DNA of 64,000 nucleotides, from positions 1-64,000 of the forward strand of contig RWJK01000269.1 in NCBI GenBank assembly GCA_004335835.1. Direction: 5' to 3'. This stretch comes from Scenedesmus sp. ARA3. Taxonomy: Eukaryota > Chlorophyta > Chlorophyceae > Sphaeropleales > Scenedesmaceae. Positions within the stretch are counted from its first letter, which is position 1. The number at the start of each line of letters is the position of its first letter. Below the pieces are notes generated by a model that did no database searches, was not told the origin of the DNA, and worked only from the letters and a program-made list of their open reading frames with translations. The position numbers and the translations under genes are program-made. Shown here piece by piece: positions 31,222 to 42,978 of the stretch.

Positions 31222-33843
31222 CTAGCTGCCAGCTGCCACTGCAGCCTTCTTGCTGCTTTGACGGGCCTTGGTGCGCGCTGCAATGCAGCAGCAATAAGCG
31301 TGCAGGGGTTGGGGCAAGTGCTGCATGCGCATAACCAACACAGCTGACACCAGCAGCAGATTGCTAGGCATGTCACGTAGCATATCATAACTGATGGAGT
31401 TGAACTCCACACAGAACCTATGATGACAGGTCACCTGGGTGAATTTCATCTTATGGCATGCACTGCATGGCAACAGCACTGTGTGCCAAAGCAGCCACCA
31501 GTTGACAGGCACTGTGCAGAGAAGCTGCTCACCTTCAGCAAACTTGTTGAATGTTGCCGACCACTGCTTGGAGTGCTTCTTGTACGAGTCCAGCATCACG
31601 TCGAACTGCAGCCCAGCAGCAGCAGCAGCAGCAGGAGCAGGAGGAGCAATTTGAGCAGTTGCACTTTGAATAGGGCTACTCAAGGCTACAGCGTTTGCGT
31701 GTTGCCTTATGGCAGCAACACCAACCTGATGCAGCACATGTTCCTCTGTGTGCCCAACAGGCCAGCTGCAGTACCAAGAACATGCAGCCAACATCTGCTG
31801 TCTGGACTCTGTCACCCAGCTGCACCAGCAAACTGGTTGTGATTTGTAAGCCATCCTGCTTTGTACTGCAGCAGCTGCTACCTCGTCACTGGCAGAGCAC
31901 TCCACCCACCGCTTTCACGCCAGCTTCATCCTGCTGCGCTACACTCGCTTCGCTGTCTCCACCAGCTGCTGCATCCTGCTGCTGCTGTTGCTGCTGCTGC
32001 TGCGTCATGTCCTGCAGCAGCAGCAGCAGGTCCACTCCCTTGTCCTCAGGGTAGCTGCTGCTGATGGACAGGCCCAGGTCAAGCAGCACCTGCAGCAGCA
32101 GCGGCAGCAGCAGCAGCAGAAACACAGCAGCAGCAGCAGTAGCAGCACATTGAGGGTCCCCCAGTGATGGTGCATGTCTCATTACTGTCAGTCTTACACC
32201 AAATGCCCAGGTCCCAGGTACAGATAGGCAGTCCAGGCCACGAGCAGCCGCAGCACAGGCAGCTAGCTGCTCACCACGGAGGTGCCTTCCTGCTGCTGCT
32301 GCTGCTGCACCAGCAGCTTCGATGCTGTGAGGTCCCCATGCACCACGCCAGAGTCGTGCATCACAGCCAGCAGCCTGCCCACGGCAGCCAGCTCAGCACA
32401 CAGCCCTGCGGCAGCAGCAGCAGCAGCAGCAGGAGCAGCAGCAGACGGGTCAGCCAGCAGGCGGGCGAGAGGCCAAGCCAACATTTGACAGCCAGCAACT
32501 GCTGCAAGAGCGCCAGATGAGCTTGTTTGCGCCAGACAGGACAGCAGCACTGAGGCCTTCATTTCAACTGCAAGCGTCAGCTGCTGCAGCTGGCCAGCTA
32601 CATAATGCTGCGACATGACAGCCACTGAGCCAATCGGCGTACGTGAGACATCGCTGCTGTGCTGTGCCAGCAGCTGCTGCAGCGAGGTGCCCTGCACCCT
32701 CTCCATGTAAATGCAGCTGCTGCCTGCGTCCACGTAGTACAGCGCTGGCACCCGCAGCCCTAGCTTGCGCAGGCGGCACATGCTGCGCACCTCCTGCAGA
32801 GCATATTGCAGAGCAACATGACAGCAGCAGCAATCAGGCCTCTGCGCGTACAGCAGTTGCTTGCCATCAGCTTTGAGTAGCACTGATGGCATAGGCAAGC
32901 AGCGGCTTGCCTTCGCGCTAGTGTAGGGGTGGTGACAGAGCTGCTGCATCCGACACAAATTAATGGCTTACAAAACATCCGGACAGACTGTGGCGCCAAT
33001 TGCAGTCCTCCCCACCAGTCCATAATCAGCAGCCTTACTGGCTGCTGTGCCAAGCAGCCAGCTGCAATGGACCCTCTCCTGCTTTATTTGCTTTGACGCC
33101 AATCTTTATGCATTCACCACTGCTGCTGCCCACCAAGAGCACAGACACAGCCGGCTCACCTGCTTGAGCCTGCCGCCAGCTGGCAGCTTCCGTGATGAGG
33201 CCCTGAAGCTTGCCTACATGTTTGGGACACCAGATTACCGCGCCACAGCCCAGACTCCAACAAGCCGCCTTGTTGCTGCTGCTGTTGCTGCCGCGAGTCT
33301 CTTGCTGTTGATCAAGTGGCTGTTGCACGTGTCCACAGCAACACCACATCTCTCCTTTCTCAGTGACTTTTTTCAACATTGCACTGCTGCTTGCTATGCA
33401 GATACACGCACACGCTTCACCTGCTTGAGCGTGCCGCCAGCTGGCAGCTTCCGTGATGAGGCCCTGAAGCAGTCGTGGCGGTACGGCCTGCTGCTGCTCT
33501 CCTTGATTACGCACGGCCGCCCGCAGAACGATGCACACTCCCACACCCTCTGCACACCATATAGTGACATGATGGAACATTGTGAGGGACTGTCCAGGAG
33601 CTGGCAGCAGCTGCAAGGGCCCAGATGCAGGCTTCCGGCTTATAGGCACTGCATGGCAGCTGCAAGACTCCAGCTTGTGTACAGGCAGCAATGGTCATTA
33701 TACAAGCCACCCACCGCCTTGACCTGCTGGCTGATTAGCGTGCAATCAGGAAGGCCATGTAACGGGTCGCCTGCATCCTCTACCAGCTTGGGGGAGTCTG
33801 CTGCTGCTGCTGGTGCTGCTGCTGCTGCTGCTTGTCCCGACAT
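31222..33843 (-). CDS. Bud32/TP53RK-type atypical kinase (KEOPS complex)
   Basis: Six exons in phase: 33843-33715, 33549-33421, 32793-32275, 32089-31910, 31605-31533, 31277-31222 (361 residues). Bud32 is the ATPase/kinase subunit of KEOPS, needed for the t6A modification of tRNA at position 37. Key blocks are TLISQQVKARVW, GRPCVIK (ATP-binding Lys about residue 59), RPYRH, LKQEVRSMCRLRKLGL, CIYMERV, MHDSGVVHGDLTASK (catalytic Asp about 240), VLLDLGLS (DFG equivalent), PEDKGVDL and SYKKHSKQW. The C-terminus ARTKARQSSKKAA replaces the usual RGRKR tail. It is about 100 residues longer than typical because of Ala-rich and Gln-rich insertions in the loops. No gene for another KEOPS subunit is visible nearby. 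The exon at 33421 has a close copy in the following intron. Confidence 0.85.
33155..33210 (-). repeat. Copy of Bud32 exon end 33421 with donor
   Basis: Fifty-six bases nearly identical to 33415-33470, encoding RASSRKLPAGGRLKQ and ending in a CAG-GTGAGC donor that is stronger than the true one (GTGAAG). Upstream of the shared block the copy has an in-frame TAG. Confidence 0.9.
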
Positions 33844-35140
33844 GTCTGCAACTCAGCATAAAGCGCAACAGCAATACAGTGCTAACGCTATGAAACCACG
33901 GTGCTTGGTGCAAGCCGTTCAAGGCAGGTGTGTGCGCTCCGGCAGTCGAAACCCTGACAGAGGGCAGACGAGCAGACACGGCACACCAAGTTGCAGAAAA
34001 GAACCGCGGTGACAAATTGACTGGCGCGCAATACAATGAAGAACGTTCATTACACAACATATGCTGAGTATTTGCCGGCAGTACGACGGATGGACGAGAG
34101 TGCTGGGCTGCTGCTCTGGTCAACTGCAATCAAATCCTCCCGGCTGTGACAGCTCTAGCTCCGATATCACTGCAGTTCGAGCCAACCTGCCGTTCACTGG
34201 TCCTAGCTCCTACGCTGCATGCATTGAATGCTGCGTGGCACGAGCACAGCTGCTGCATTTGCCAGCTGCCAGTGGCCGCTTGACAGCTGGCACCAACAGA
34301 TGCTGTAACACTGTGTTACTGCTGTATTGCATTGACAGCGACACTGTCGCCAATTTTGTTGGGTTACACAGTACAAGAAGTGACTGCTGTTACGTTCCTG
34401 GCGAAACATGATCAGCGCAGTGGTACTTGCAGAGATTAGCAGGGACATTCGCCTTCAGGACAGTTACCCCCTGAAGGCCTTGCATCATGAAGTGGCCCAC
34501 ACGATACCTGCACGAAGCAACTGTGCAGCATGCTTCTGAACTACAAATAGCACCTTCATGCTTTGGCGCCACTCTCTAGCTAGCCCTCGTCACAGCAGGT
34601 TGCTGTAAACTGCAGGAATCTCAGGCAGTTCCACAGCCACCTACGCCATGCTTGCCACTTCCGTCTCATTCCACAAAATGTCTGTAGCAGCACAAACTAG
34701 CAGCCAGCTGCGTTGCTCTACAACAGCTGTCCAAAACACATGGTGCGACTTGGGTCTTGCCAGTAATCTGAAAGACAGTGATGTCATGCTTGTCACAAGG
34801 TCATATTGTACAGTAACAGGTCTGTGTCTGCGGCTACTGCAGCAAGGGCTCAGGCAACAAGAAGGCTGCCGTGCCGCAGTAGCATCCGATGCTCTGGAGT
34901 CCATAGCAGGCAATGTAACAGGCATCCAGCAATGCCTAGCAGGCCAAGCACTGCAGCCGCATGCACCACAACAGCCAGCCACCATGGCAGCAGATCCCAA
35001 CCCTGTGGCTGGTGCAGCTGCAAACAAGAAAGCCATGACCTGCAGCAGACTCCCAAACTCCCATCAGCTCCCCATTGCTGGGAGACAATGCTGAACCTTG
35101 CCAGTATGGTTCGGAGTTGCCAAACCAGTCAGTGCTTTTA
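33844..35140. other. Intergenic, Bud32 promoter side to small basic protein 3' end
   Basis: 1.3 kb. An open stretch on the plus strand (34648-35094) has no recognisable motif and I do not call it. A strong hairpin is at 34451-34478. Confidence 0.45.
34451..34478. other. Perfect hairpin, 9-bp stem
   Basis: GCCTTCAGG, a 10-base loop, then CCTGAAGGC. It lies outside any gene model. It may be a processing or termination signal, or chance. Confidence 0.5.
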
Positions 35141-36670
35141 TCAGTACAGCGTCTTGAGGCCTGCCACTGCCTGCTTCCTCTTCAGCAGCTTGCCAGCCCG
35201 GTCCTCCGTCTTCTCTGCATGCGCCAGGCCCTGCACACAGCCCGGCAATAGCAACACCCGCATGAGCCTGCTGCGGCATGCACAGTAAACCTGCACACTG
35301 GCACAGCATTGCTTTGCGAACAGCCATCCGATGTTGCTTTTCAAGAGGGGAGAGTCCCCACCGTCCTATATTGCTGGTGCGCTCACGAGTGCAATGGCTA
35401 CACAAGCGTATGATGACAGATATGTGCAGCAGCTCCCTGTGCCCTAGCAGAGCTGCTGCTGCTGCTGCTGCTGCCGGCCGCTGCTCACCTTTTCTAGCTT
35501 GCCTGCTTTCCGCTTCTTCTGAGCTGTGGTGCGGTTGCCTCGCTTGCTGATCTTGCTGCAGTCAGCAGCACAGTAGCAACAGAGAGCAGCAGTCAGCACC
35601 AACCCCACCGCGCAAGCACAACACCATTTACCACCGGCATATGGTGACAGCACCTGCTGCGCGAAAATGCAAACATTGCTGAGCATCAACCCACGCCAGC
35701 ACGCAACACGCAGCCGCTGTAGTGATGCACTGCTGCCTCCACCTTACGCACGCTGCAGGCAGCTGCTGCAGGCCAGCCTCTATTCAAAAATAAGCAGTGC
35801 CACAGACAGCAAGCAGCCATACGCTGCAGTTGCTTTTTCAAGCCACGGCTGCTGTACATACAGCTGAATGTTGCACGGCATGCTGCAGGCTGCTGCCTTG
35901 ACTGCTTGTAGGGCACTCACAGCGACTGCTGCTGCATGGCCAGGCCCTGCTGCCTGCCCTTGGCCTTCTTCTTCTTGCCGCCATTTAGAGGCACAAAGTC
36001 GGCTGTGTCCATGGCTGCTGCTGCAGGCTCTGCTGCTGCAATACACACAACCCAGCAGGCAGCGGTGCATGCCAGAATGTGGGAGAGGCATGTAGGTGGG
36101 AGGGTCATTTGGTGTGCACGCCAGCTGCCATTGTCATGCATGGGCTGCTGCTACACATGTGTACTCTCTCGAGACGCACAGCACATGCACAACCTGGCAC
36201 GCCACACTCATGCACAACCTGGCACGCCACACTCATGCGACTGTTTCACCTGCTGGCGGCTGCATGCATGCCTGTTGCACCGTTGCATGCAGTGCGCGTT
36301 CTCACCATCTGCTGCTACTGCTGCTGCTGCTGCTGGCTCTGTTTCGCCTGCGTCCATGACATCCATGGCAGACACGCCAGTGTGCCACACGCCATCGCCA
36401 TCACTCTGCGGCTTTGTGCTGTCAAACAGGCTGTCAAAGTCTATCTGGCTCTTCTTCTTGCCTTTCCAGCAGCAGGGACAATAGTAGCAACAGCAGCAGC
36501 AAGTAAGTGCAGCAGTGGCGGCAGCAGCAGCAGCGGCAGCAGCAGCAGTACCAGCAGTGCCAACAGCAAAGATTAAGAATTGCCACCATATAATTGCATA
36601 TGTGTGATGCTCATTCATATAGTTAGGATGGTTCAAGTTGCGTGCTTGGCTTACGTGCTGATTTTCCCAT
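35141..36670 (-). CDS. Small Lys-rich basic protein, possible ribosome-biogenesis factor
   Basis: Five exons in phase: 36670-36655, 36461-36306, 36035-35921, 35555-35489, 35230-35141 (147 residues). The start MGKSARKKKSQIDFD is split after 16 bases, with a good GTAAGC donor. The protein then has DFDSLFD, an acidic Ala-rich stretch, DFVPLNGGKKKKAKG, KISKRGNRTTAQKKRKAGK and a tail GKLLKRKQAVAGLKTLY. Alternating basic clusters and the MGK start suggest a nucleolar protein. The layout is reminiscent of Alb1-type small ribosome-assembly proteins, but I cannot assert homology. There is no signal peptide or membrane span. Confidence in the gene structure is higher than in the role. Confidence 0.6.
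36187..36240. repeat. Two copies of a 25-bp unit
   Basis: CACAACCTGGCACGCCACAC recurs with ATG-containing spacers inside intron 2 of the small basic protein gene. Confidence 0.8.
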
Positions 36671-37112
36671 GCTGCCTTGTTGCTGCTGTTCGTCTTAGCT
36701 ACGCTCCACGCCTAAGGCTGTAACGGCGCAAAGAAAGAGAAAACTAGCGCACAACTAGCGAGTTTGTTGCGTGTGAACTTGCTGTCCAAGCTTCTTGGTG
36801 TGCATGACTGCCAGAAAATAACAGAAAGGGACCCTGGGTTACAGGATCAACAGAACCGTGTGGTGTTCAGGACTCTTGTTCTTCAGTGCAGTCAAACATT
36901 CTTGGGTTAAATCTGCACATGGACGTCCACACAGCAGAGTAAAGAGCACCAGGGTTCTGTGATTTGAACAGCTTTGACGGCCTTTTTCGTGAGCCTGTGA
37001 ACTCCACCGCTGATACGCTGTACAGTACACAAACATGCTGGAAAATAGTTAACAGGAAGCGGCAGCATGGATCCGCTAGCAGACTGTTCCAAGTCGCACG
37101 AGTGTGACTGGC
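36671..37112. other. Intergenic between divergent small-protein and LRR genes
   Basis: About 440 bp that should hold both promoters. A reading frame around 37067 (MDPLADCSK) runs into a stop and cannot be joined to the LRR exon in phase. Confidence 0.45.
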
Positions 37113-39760
37113 ATTGCAGGACACCGGGCTCGAAGTAGACCGAAAGATCAGGAAACGATCGCACTGGGACGTGCTCAGCGTCTTTATCCACCAGCGTGAG
37201 GCGGTGCTGCTGGACCAGGCAGTGCTGTGCAGCCTGCTGGCAACCAGCAAGGACGTCAGGGCAGCCATCCTGGAAGGCAGCTGCAGGGGCCAGGCATGCA
37301 TTCGGTTGGAGGCGAAGTCGGACCTGAAGCGGGTCAGACGCTTCAGCCTGTGGCTGCAGCGGCACGCCAAGGTGGTGCGGGAGCTGACGCTGCTGCTGGG
37401 CCAGGGCTGGGCGACACTGGCTGACCTGCAGGTGATGCTGCTGGCCATGCGGCACAACTGACCTTAGGCATGACACACATTCTGCCTAACGTTGCAGTTG
37501 CTGCCATAATACAGCACACACGTGCGCCTTACAATCCAGCATTGCGTGTCCCAGAGGCACGCGGCTCCCTGATCGCACTTATAACATTGCATACAAACAA
37601 GGTTGTGCACGGTACTATGCTGCAGCACACCTAATGCACCAAGCAGGCACGTGCTGTGGTATACAGACACACTGAATCTGGGTGCCTTCCTGCAACCATG
37701 CAGACAGCCGAGGCGTCAGTGGCTGCTGGCCTGCACACTGCAGCAGCACAGCAGTCGCTGGCGGTGCAGGCCTACTGCTGCGAGCCCGCCACCCCCAGCA
37801 TGCAGCTGGCCCTGCTGCAGCACCTGGGCAGCAGCCTCAGAAGTGTGGCCTTCACCTGCCACCACTGGGTATGTGGCGGGGACGCACCCTCAGCAGGCTT
37901 CAAAGCGCGCTGGAGGAGTGTGCTGGGCCAGCCTGCTGCTGCCACTGCTGCACTGGGCAGGCTGCGCAGCCTGGAGGTGCATGGGATCTCTAAGTGTGGC
38001 AGCGTTGTCATTGGGCACCTGCAGCTGCCTGCGCTGAGCTAGCTGACAAGGCTGCGGCTGCCCAACAGCGTGCCAGCACAGTGCTTGCAGCAATTGCCAA
38101 GTGAGTGGCATGGCTGCCATCTGGTGCAGATGCTAGCAAAACTCAGCCGCGTACATGCTGGCTGACACACATGACTGGGTCGTCTGACGACAGCAGCAGC
38201 AGCAGCAGCAGCAGGGGGGGAGCTGAAGGTAGTGCAACTGGCATTTGCTAAGCAATGCTGTGGGACACGGCAGCAGTTGCTAATGCCCAGTGCCATTGCT
38301 TGGGCACACGGTGCACACCATGCACAGCTGTGGCACCCCAGCTCGTGCCTAGGCTTTCAGTAGAGTGAGTGGTGCCTAGGCCGGCAGTGCCCCACATCCA
38401 TGTGCAGAAGTGGTAGACAGTGTATAGCTGTGAGCATCACGCTGCGTCATGTGTGGCTGCCTTGCAGGCAGCCTGCAGGAGCTGCAGGTGACGGTGGCGG
38501 AGGGCAGCCAGCAGCTGAGCCTGGCGCATCTCACAGCCCTTACCCAGCTGCAGCTGAGCGGCCGCTACAAGCTGGGCAGCAGCGACCGCCTGCCAGCAAG
38601 CCTGACAGCAGCTACACTGCTGTGTGGCGGTGACGCTGCTGTGCTGCTGCCACAGCTGAGCAGGCTGCAACAGTTAGAGCTGGGTGACCGCTGCATGCTA
38701 GCAGCTGCGCAGCTGAAGCAGCTGCCAAGGTGTGTGGCAGGCAGGAGAGGCTCACGCGTGCAGGCAGCCAGTAATGCTGCACCAGAAACAAAAGAGGCAG
38801 TGCATGCATTTTTCATTGTCGTTGCTTCGCAATGCATGTTGTGATGATGTGATGCAGCTGCAGCTGCCTGCAGTGCCTTTCTGTCTTGCTGGCTGCTGTT
38901 CTTAAATTCTACGGCACTGCGGCTGCTGCTGCTGCTGCTGCATGCTCCTGCCCCTGCAGCCAACTGTCTGCCCTGACAGAGCTGCACCTGGCTTACCAGT
39001 GCAAGTCAGCGTCCCCACCGCCCAACCTCGCTGCTGAGTCAGCAGCCTGGCAAGACCTGCCGCTGCGCCAGCTCAGCCTCATTGGTGTGGCAGTGCCAGC
39101 AGCAGTGCTGCAGCAGCTGGCTGAGCTGCCTGCGGGCCTGACTAGCCTGGAGCTGGACAGGTGCAGCTTTGAGAGCAGCCCTCGCCAGGTGGCCAAGGTT
39201 CTGTCAGGTGGGCGCTGCGTGGTGGCTATGGAATGGCTGACATGTACTGCGCAGTGAACAGAGACCGGCCCTAGCCTACAGCTGCCTGTTGCACAGGGAT
39301 GCATACCAGCAGCAACTATGAGGCTGCTGTGAGTGCACCTTAGGCGTGTCACAAGCCTGCTGTGGCCCGCTGCGCAACAGCTTGCTTCTGCAGCCCTGGG
39401 CTCTGAGCAATACGACATGCTGTGTCCACCCGACACTTCCACTATACTGTTGTATTCAACGCCTTGTGTCCTCCTGCACATCCTGCTGCCGGTCAGGCAT
39501 GCGCACGCTGCGTGTGTTCAAGATGAGCGCACTGTTCCTGTCACGCTCAAGCCACAGCCACACGCTCATGGCTGGCACGCGCGAGCTGCTGCAAACCCTG
39601 GGGCACCTCAACCTTCACACGCTGGAGACAGCAGACATGCCACTCGGCAGCATTGCTCAGGAGCTGCCAGGGGACTGGCGGCTCAACCGGCAGCTGCTGC
39701 TGTAGCGGCTAGTGCTGAAGCACTGCAACATGAGCAACATGGCCACCTACCTCGTGCTCA
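37113..39760 (+). repeat. Left arm of a ~2.7-kb inverted gene duplication
   Basis: It matches 40280-42945 in opposite orientation across exons and parts of introns. Similarity stops just before the last 80 codons of the plus copy. Confidence 0.85.
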
Positions 39761-39996
39761 GGGCGTGCCACGGCCTGCGGGAGCTGTCGCTGTTTGGCAA
39801 CTGCGGCTACCCTGGCTCCATGGATGACGAGGCATTCGGCAGCCCACATCACGAGTTTGTGCTGTCGCGGCTGCCGCATGTGCAGCTGCCGCAGCTGCAG
39901 TGGCTGGACGTGCGGGGCACGAGGGTGACGCCTGTTGGCGTTGCACACTTGCCCGGAGTAAAGCTGCTCAATGATCGGCAGGTGTTTGCGGCATGA
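37113..39996 (+). pseudogene. LRR-family gene copy with two in-frame TAG codons
   Basis: Exons about 37113-37431, 37704-38100, 38468-38729, 38960-39207, 39497-39996 keep perfect phase. The product would be an F-box/RNI-like leucine-rich repeat protein: a helical N-terminal block (HWDVLSVFIHQREAVLLDQAV) followed by LRRs such as LQELQV..LTALTQLQLS and a C-terminal LQWLDVRGTRVT. Two TAG codons interrupt it, at 38040-38042 and 39703-39705. At both places the inverted paralogue has CAG (Gln). Everything else, including every splice junction, is intact, so the lesion is young, or TAG is read through. The N-terminal start codon is also unclear. Such proteins are usually substrate receptors or scaffolds; no specific role can be assigned. 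Confidence 0.7.
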
Positions 39997-40197
39997 GCTG
40001 CTGGTGTCAACAAGAAGTTTACTGGGGAGGACGTCCTCCTTGCATAAAGCGTGTGTGTTGCATGTATGAAATGTGGCTGCCTGTATAGAATGAGGCTGCA
40101 TAGGCCCTCCAAACAGGCGAGATTACCCTGGTGTAATATCAAAAGTGTTCTGCACCCCGCCGTGGCGCACTGCAGCCTACGTCCTGAGACGGTTACT

Positions 40198-42978
40198 TTA
40201 TGCCTGCATCATGCAATCCCTGCTGCAATTCCTGCAGGCCTTGAGCACTGCATACGTCGCACGATTGTTCAGGTTGCAGTTGCTCAGCACCAGCCGCTGC
40301 AGCGGCAGCTGCCGCTCAAGCCACCGGTCGGTTTCTGCTGCCAGCTCCTGCACAAAGTTGCCGAGTGGCATGTCGTCTACCTCCAGTGTGTGAAGATGGA
40401 TGCAGCCCAGCGTGCGCATCAGCTCGCGCGTGCCAGCCATCAGGGAGCAGCTGGCTGGGGCATGGAACAGCCTGCGCATCTTGAGCTCTCGAAGCTTGTA
40501 CATGCCTGGCGTTTGGTAGAAGCAGAGGTGCAGGGGAAGAGGTGCTGATGTTGTGCACTGCGGACTGTGGGGTGGACGCGGCATGTCCTGCTGCTCACAG
40601 AGCTAGAAAAGGATGCTGGCAGCTGCCTGCTGCTGGGCAGACAGACGTAACAGGGTGAAGACACAAAGCCTGCACACCTACAACCCCCCGATGTCTAGGC
40701 TTGAGTAGCCATGGCATGCATCAGCCGCCGCTTCCCATGCAGCGCCGCATTGCGCTCACCAAACTCTTATACCCTCGCAGTGTGCACGGGCGGTTCGTCG
40801 TCAACAAGCAGCGCCCACGTTTCAGCACCTTGGCCACCTGGCGCGGCGTGCACCCAAATTCGCAGAAGTTCAGCTCCAAGCTCCTCACACCGCCTGGCAG
40901 CTCAGCCAGGCGCTGCAGCACAGCTACTGGCACTGACAAGCCATGCAGGCTGAGCTGGCGCAGCGGCAGGCCTGGCCAGGCTGCTGCCTCAGCAGCCAAG
41001 TTGGGCGGCGAGGGGAACGTTTTGCAACTGTAAGCCAGGTGCAGCTCGGTCAGGGTAGGCAGCCAGCTGCAGGGGCAAGGGCACGCAGCAGCAGCAGCAG
41101 CAGCAGCGGCAGCAGCAGCAGAATCACTGGGATGGGCGTGGCAAGCAATGACAAGGGAGTGGCAAAAACGGTGGCTGCATCTGCATAATATTGCAGTTTC
41201 CAGCCGTCATGCTCGACAGGTGGCGTGCGCCGTCTACTGTGGAAATAGCACCCTACTGCATGCCTGCACCCACCAGCCTCCCTGCTGGCCACGCACCTTG
41301 GCAGCTGCGTCAGCTGCGCAGCTGCTAGCATGCATTTGTCACCCAGCTCAAGCTGCTGCAGCCTGCTCAGCTGCGGCAGCAGCAGCAGCGTCACCGCCAC
41401 ACAGCAGTGTAGCTGCTGTCAGGTTTGCTGGAAGGCGGTCACCGCTGGCCAGCTTGTAGTCACCTCGCAGCTGCAGCTGTGTGAGGGCGCTGAGATGCGC
41501 CAGGTTCAGCTGCTGGCTGCCCTCGCAAAGTGCCACCTGCAGCTCCTGCAGGGTGCTTGTGTCAGCAGCGGCAGACATGCGTGGCGAGGCGAGAATGCAC
41601 GCAGCAAAAGTAAGTGCTGCACGTAGGTATATGAGACGGCCGGCATCAGCACCGCATGGTGAAGCAACAGTCAGAGAAGGCGCGCCATTCGCATTGCATT
41701 ATTGGTGTGCATCGAGCAACATGGTGCTGCCACTTCCCAGCGCATTCCTTGTGCCACAGGTGGCCGCTGCCGTGTCACCTTCAACGATTCGTTACGCAAG
41801 GCTTAGAAGCAGGCACCTTTTGCATCCTGCCGGCGCTGCTGTCAGCTTGCCGAGCCAAGCCAAGCAGGCCTGCCAGCATGTACATGGGCGTACAACTCAA
41901 ACATGGCTGTCGACGCAAGCACATTGCAGCCCGCCCCCCCCCACTCACTCGGCAGCTGCTGCATGTTCCCTGCTGCCACTTCTCCCGGCCCTGTCAGCCG
42001 CAGCGCCGTCAGCTGGCTCAGTGCTGACAGCTGCAGGCGGCCAGCCACAGTGCTGCCACACTTGTAGCTCTGGTGCACCTCCAGGCTGCGCAGCCTGCCC
42101 AGTGCAGCAGCTGCAGCAGCAGGCTGGCCCAGCACACCCCTCCAGCGCGCTTTGAAGCCTGCTGAGGGTGCGTCCCCGCCACACACCCAATCGTGGCAGG
42201 TGAAGCTGACGCTGCTGAGGCTGCTGCCCAGGTGCTGCAGCAGGGCCAGCTGCATGCTGGGGGTGGCGGGCTTGCAGGAGTACGCCTGCACCGCCAGCGA
42301 CTGCTGTGCTGCTGCAGTGTGCAGGCCAGCGGCAACTGACGCCTCAGCTGTCTGCAAGAATGCAGGAAGGCAATACATAGCGTCCGTCAGCCTGTTCAAA
42401 CAGTTGTGCCTGTGCCTGCGTCTGCGCTGAGTGTGGTGCAACAAAGCACTGTGTACCAAAACATATGTGATGGTGTGCTTGTGGTGTTGCAGCAGCGTCC
42501 GCATGGGACGCGAACTGCTGATATTTGAGGTTCTATACGTTTGTGCCATCCCGCTGCAATGTTGTAACACTGCCACAATGTCAGATGTGCAAGGATAACA
42601 GTCACATGGGCTGCCTGGCAATCACAGCATCACCTGCAGGTCAGCCAGCGTGGCCCAGCCCTGGCCCAGCAGCAGCTCCAGCTCCCGCACCACCTTGGCG
42701 TGTCGCTGCAGCCACAGGCTGAGGCGCCTGACCCGCTTCAGGCCCGACTTCGCCTCGAACCGAATGCATGCCTGGCCCCTGCAGCTGCCTTCCAGGATGG
42801 CTGCCCTGACATCCTTGCTGGTTGCCAGCAGGCTGCACAGCACTGCCTGGTCCAGCAGCACCGCCTCGCGCTGGTGGATGAAGACGCTGAGCACGTCCCA
42901 ATGCGATGTTTGCCAGAACTTTCGGTATCCCTCAGGATCTCTGCGCCTCCAGAGCCCCGTGTCCTCTGCTTTTGGCAT
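40198..42978 (-). CDS. LRR-family paralogue, inverted copy, probably also damaged
   Basis: Exons about 42978-42634, 42351-41949, 41577?-41297, 41066-40819, 40505-40198 match the plus-strand copy exon by exon, with the same lengths for exon 4 (248 bases). The start MPKAEDTGLW is open. Two features suggest loss of function. The acceptor of exon 3, CTTGCAG in the other copy, is CTGACACAAG here and would shift the frame if used. The C-terminus ends early (RDCMMQA), because the duplication stops before the last LRRs of the plus copy. Both TAG codons of the plus copy are Gln here. It may still produce a truncated LRR protein through another splice site. Confidence 0.6.
40280..42945 (-). repeat. Right arm of the inverted gene duplication
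   Basis: Reverse complement of 37113-39760 with scattered substitutions and intron indels. The arms converge tail to tail with about 0.5 kb between them. Confidence 0.85.

Noticed and set aside
34648..35094. 148-codon plus-strand ORF
   Set aside because: No motif, no splice partners, and it lies opposite the 3' flank of the small basic protein gene.
40198..42978. Inverted LRR duplication as a transposable element
   Set aside because: No terminal repeats, transposase or target-site duplication seen; the repeated unit is a whole multi-exon gene.
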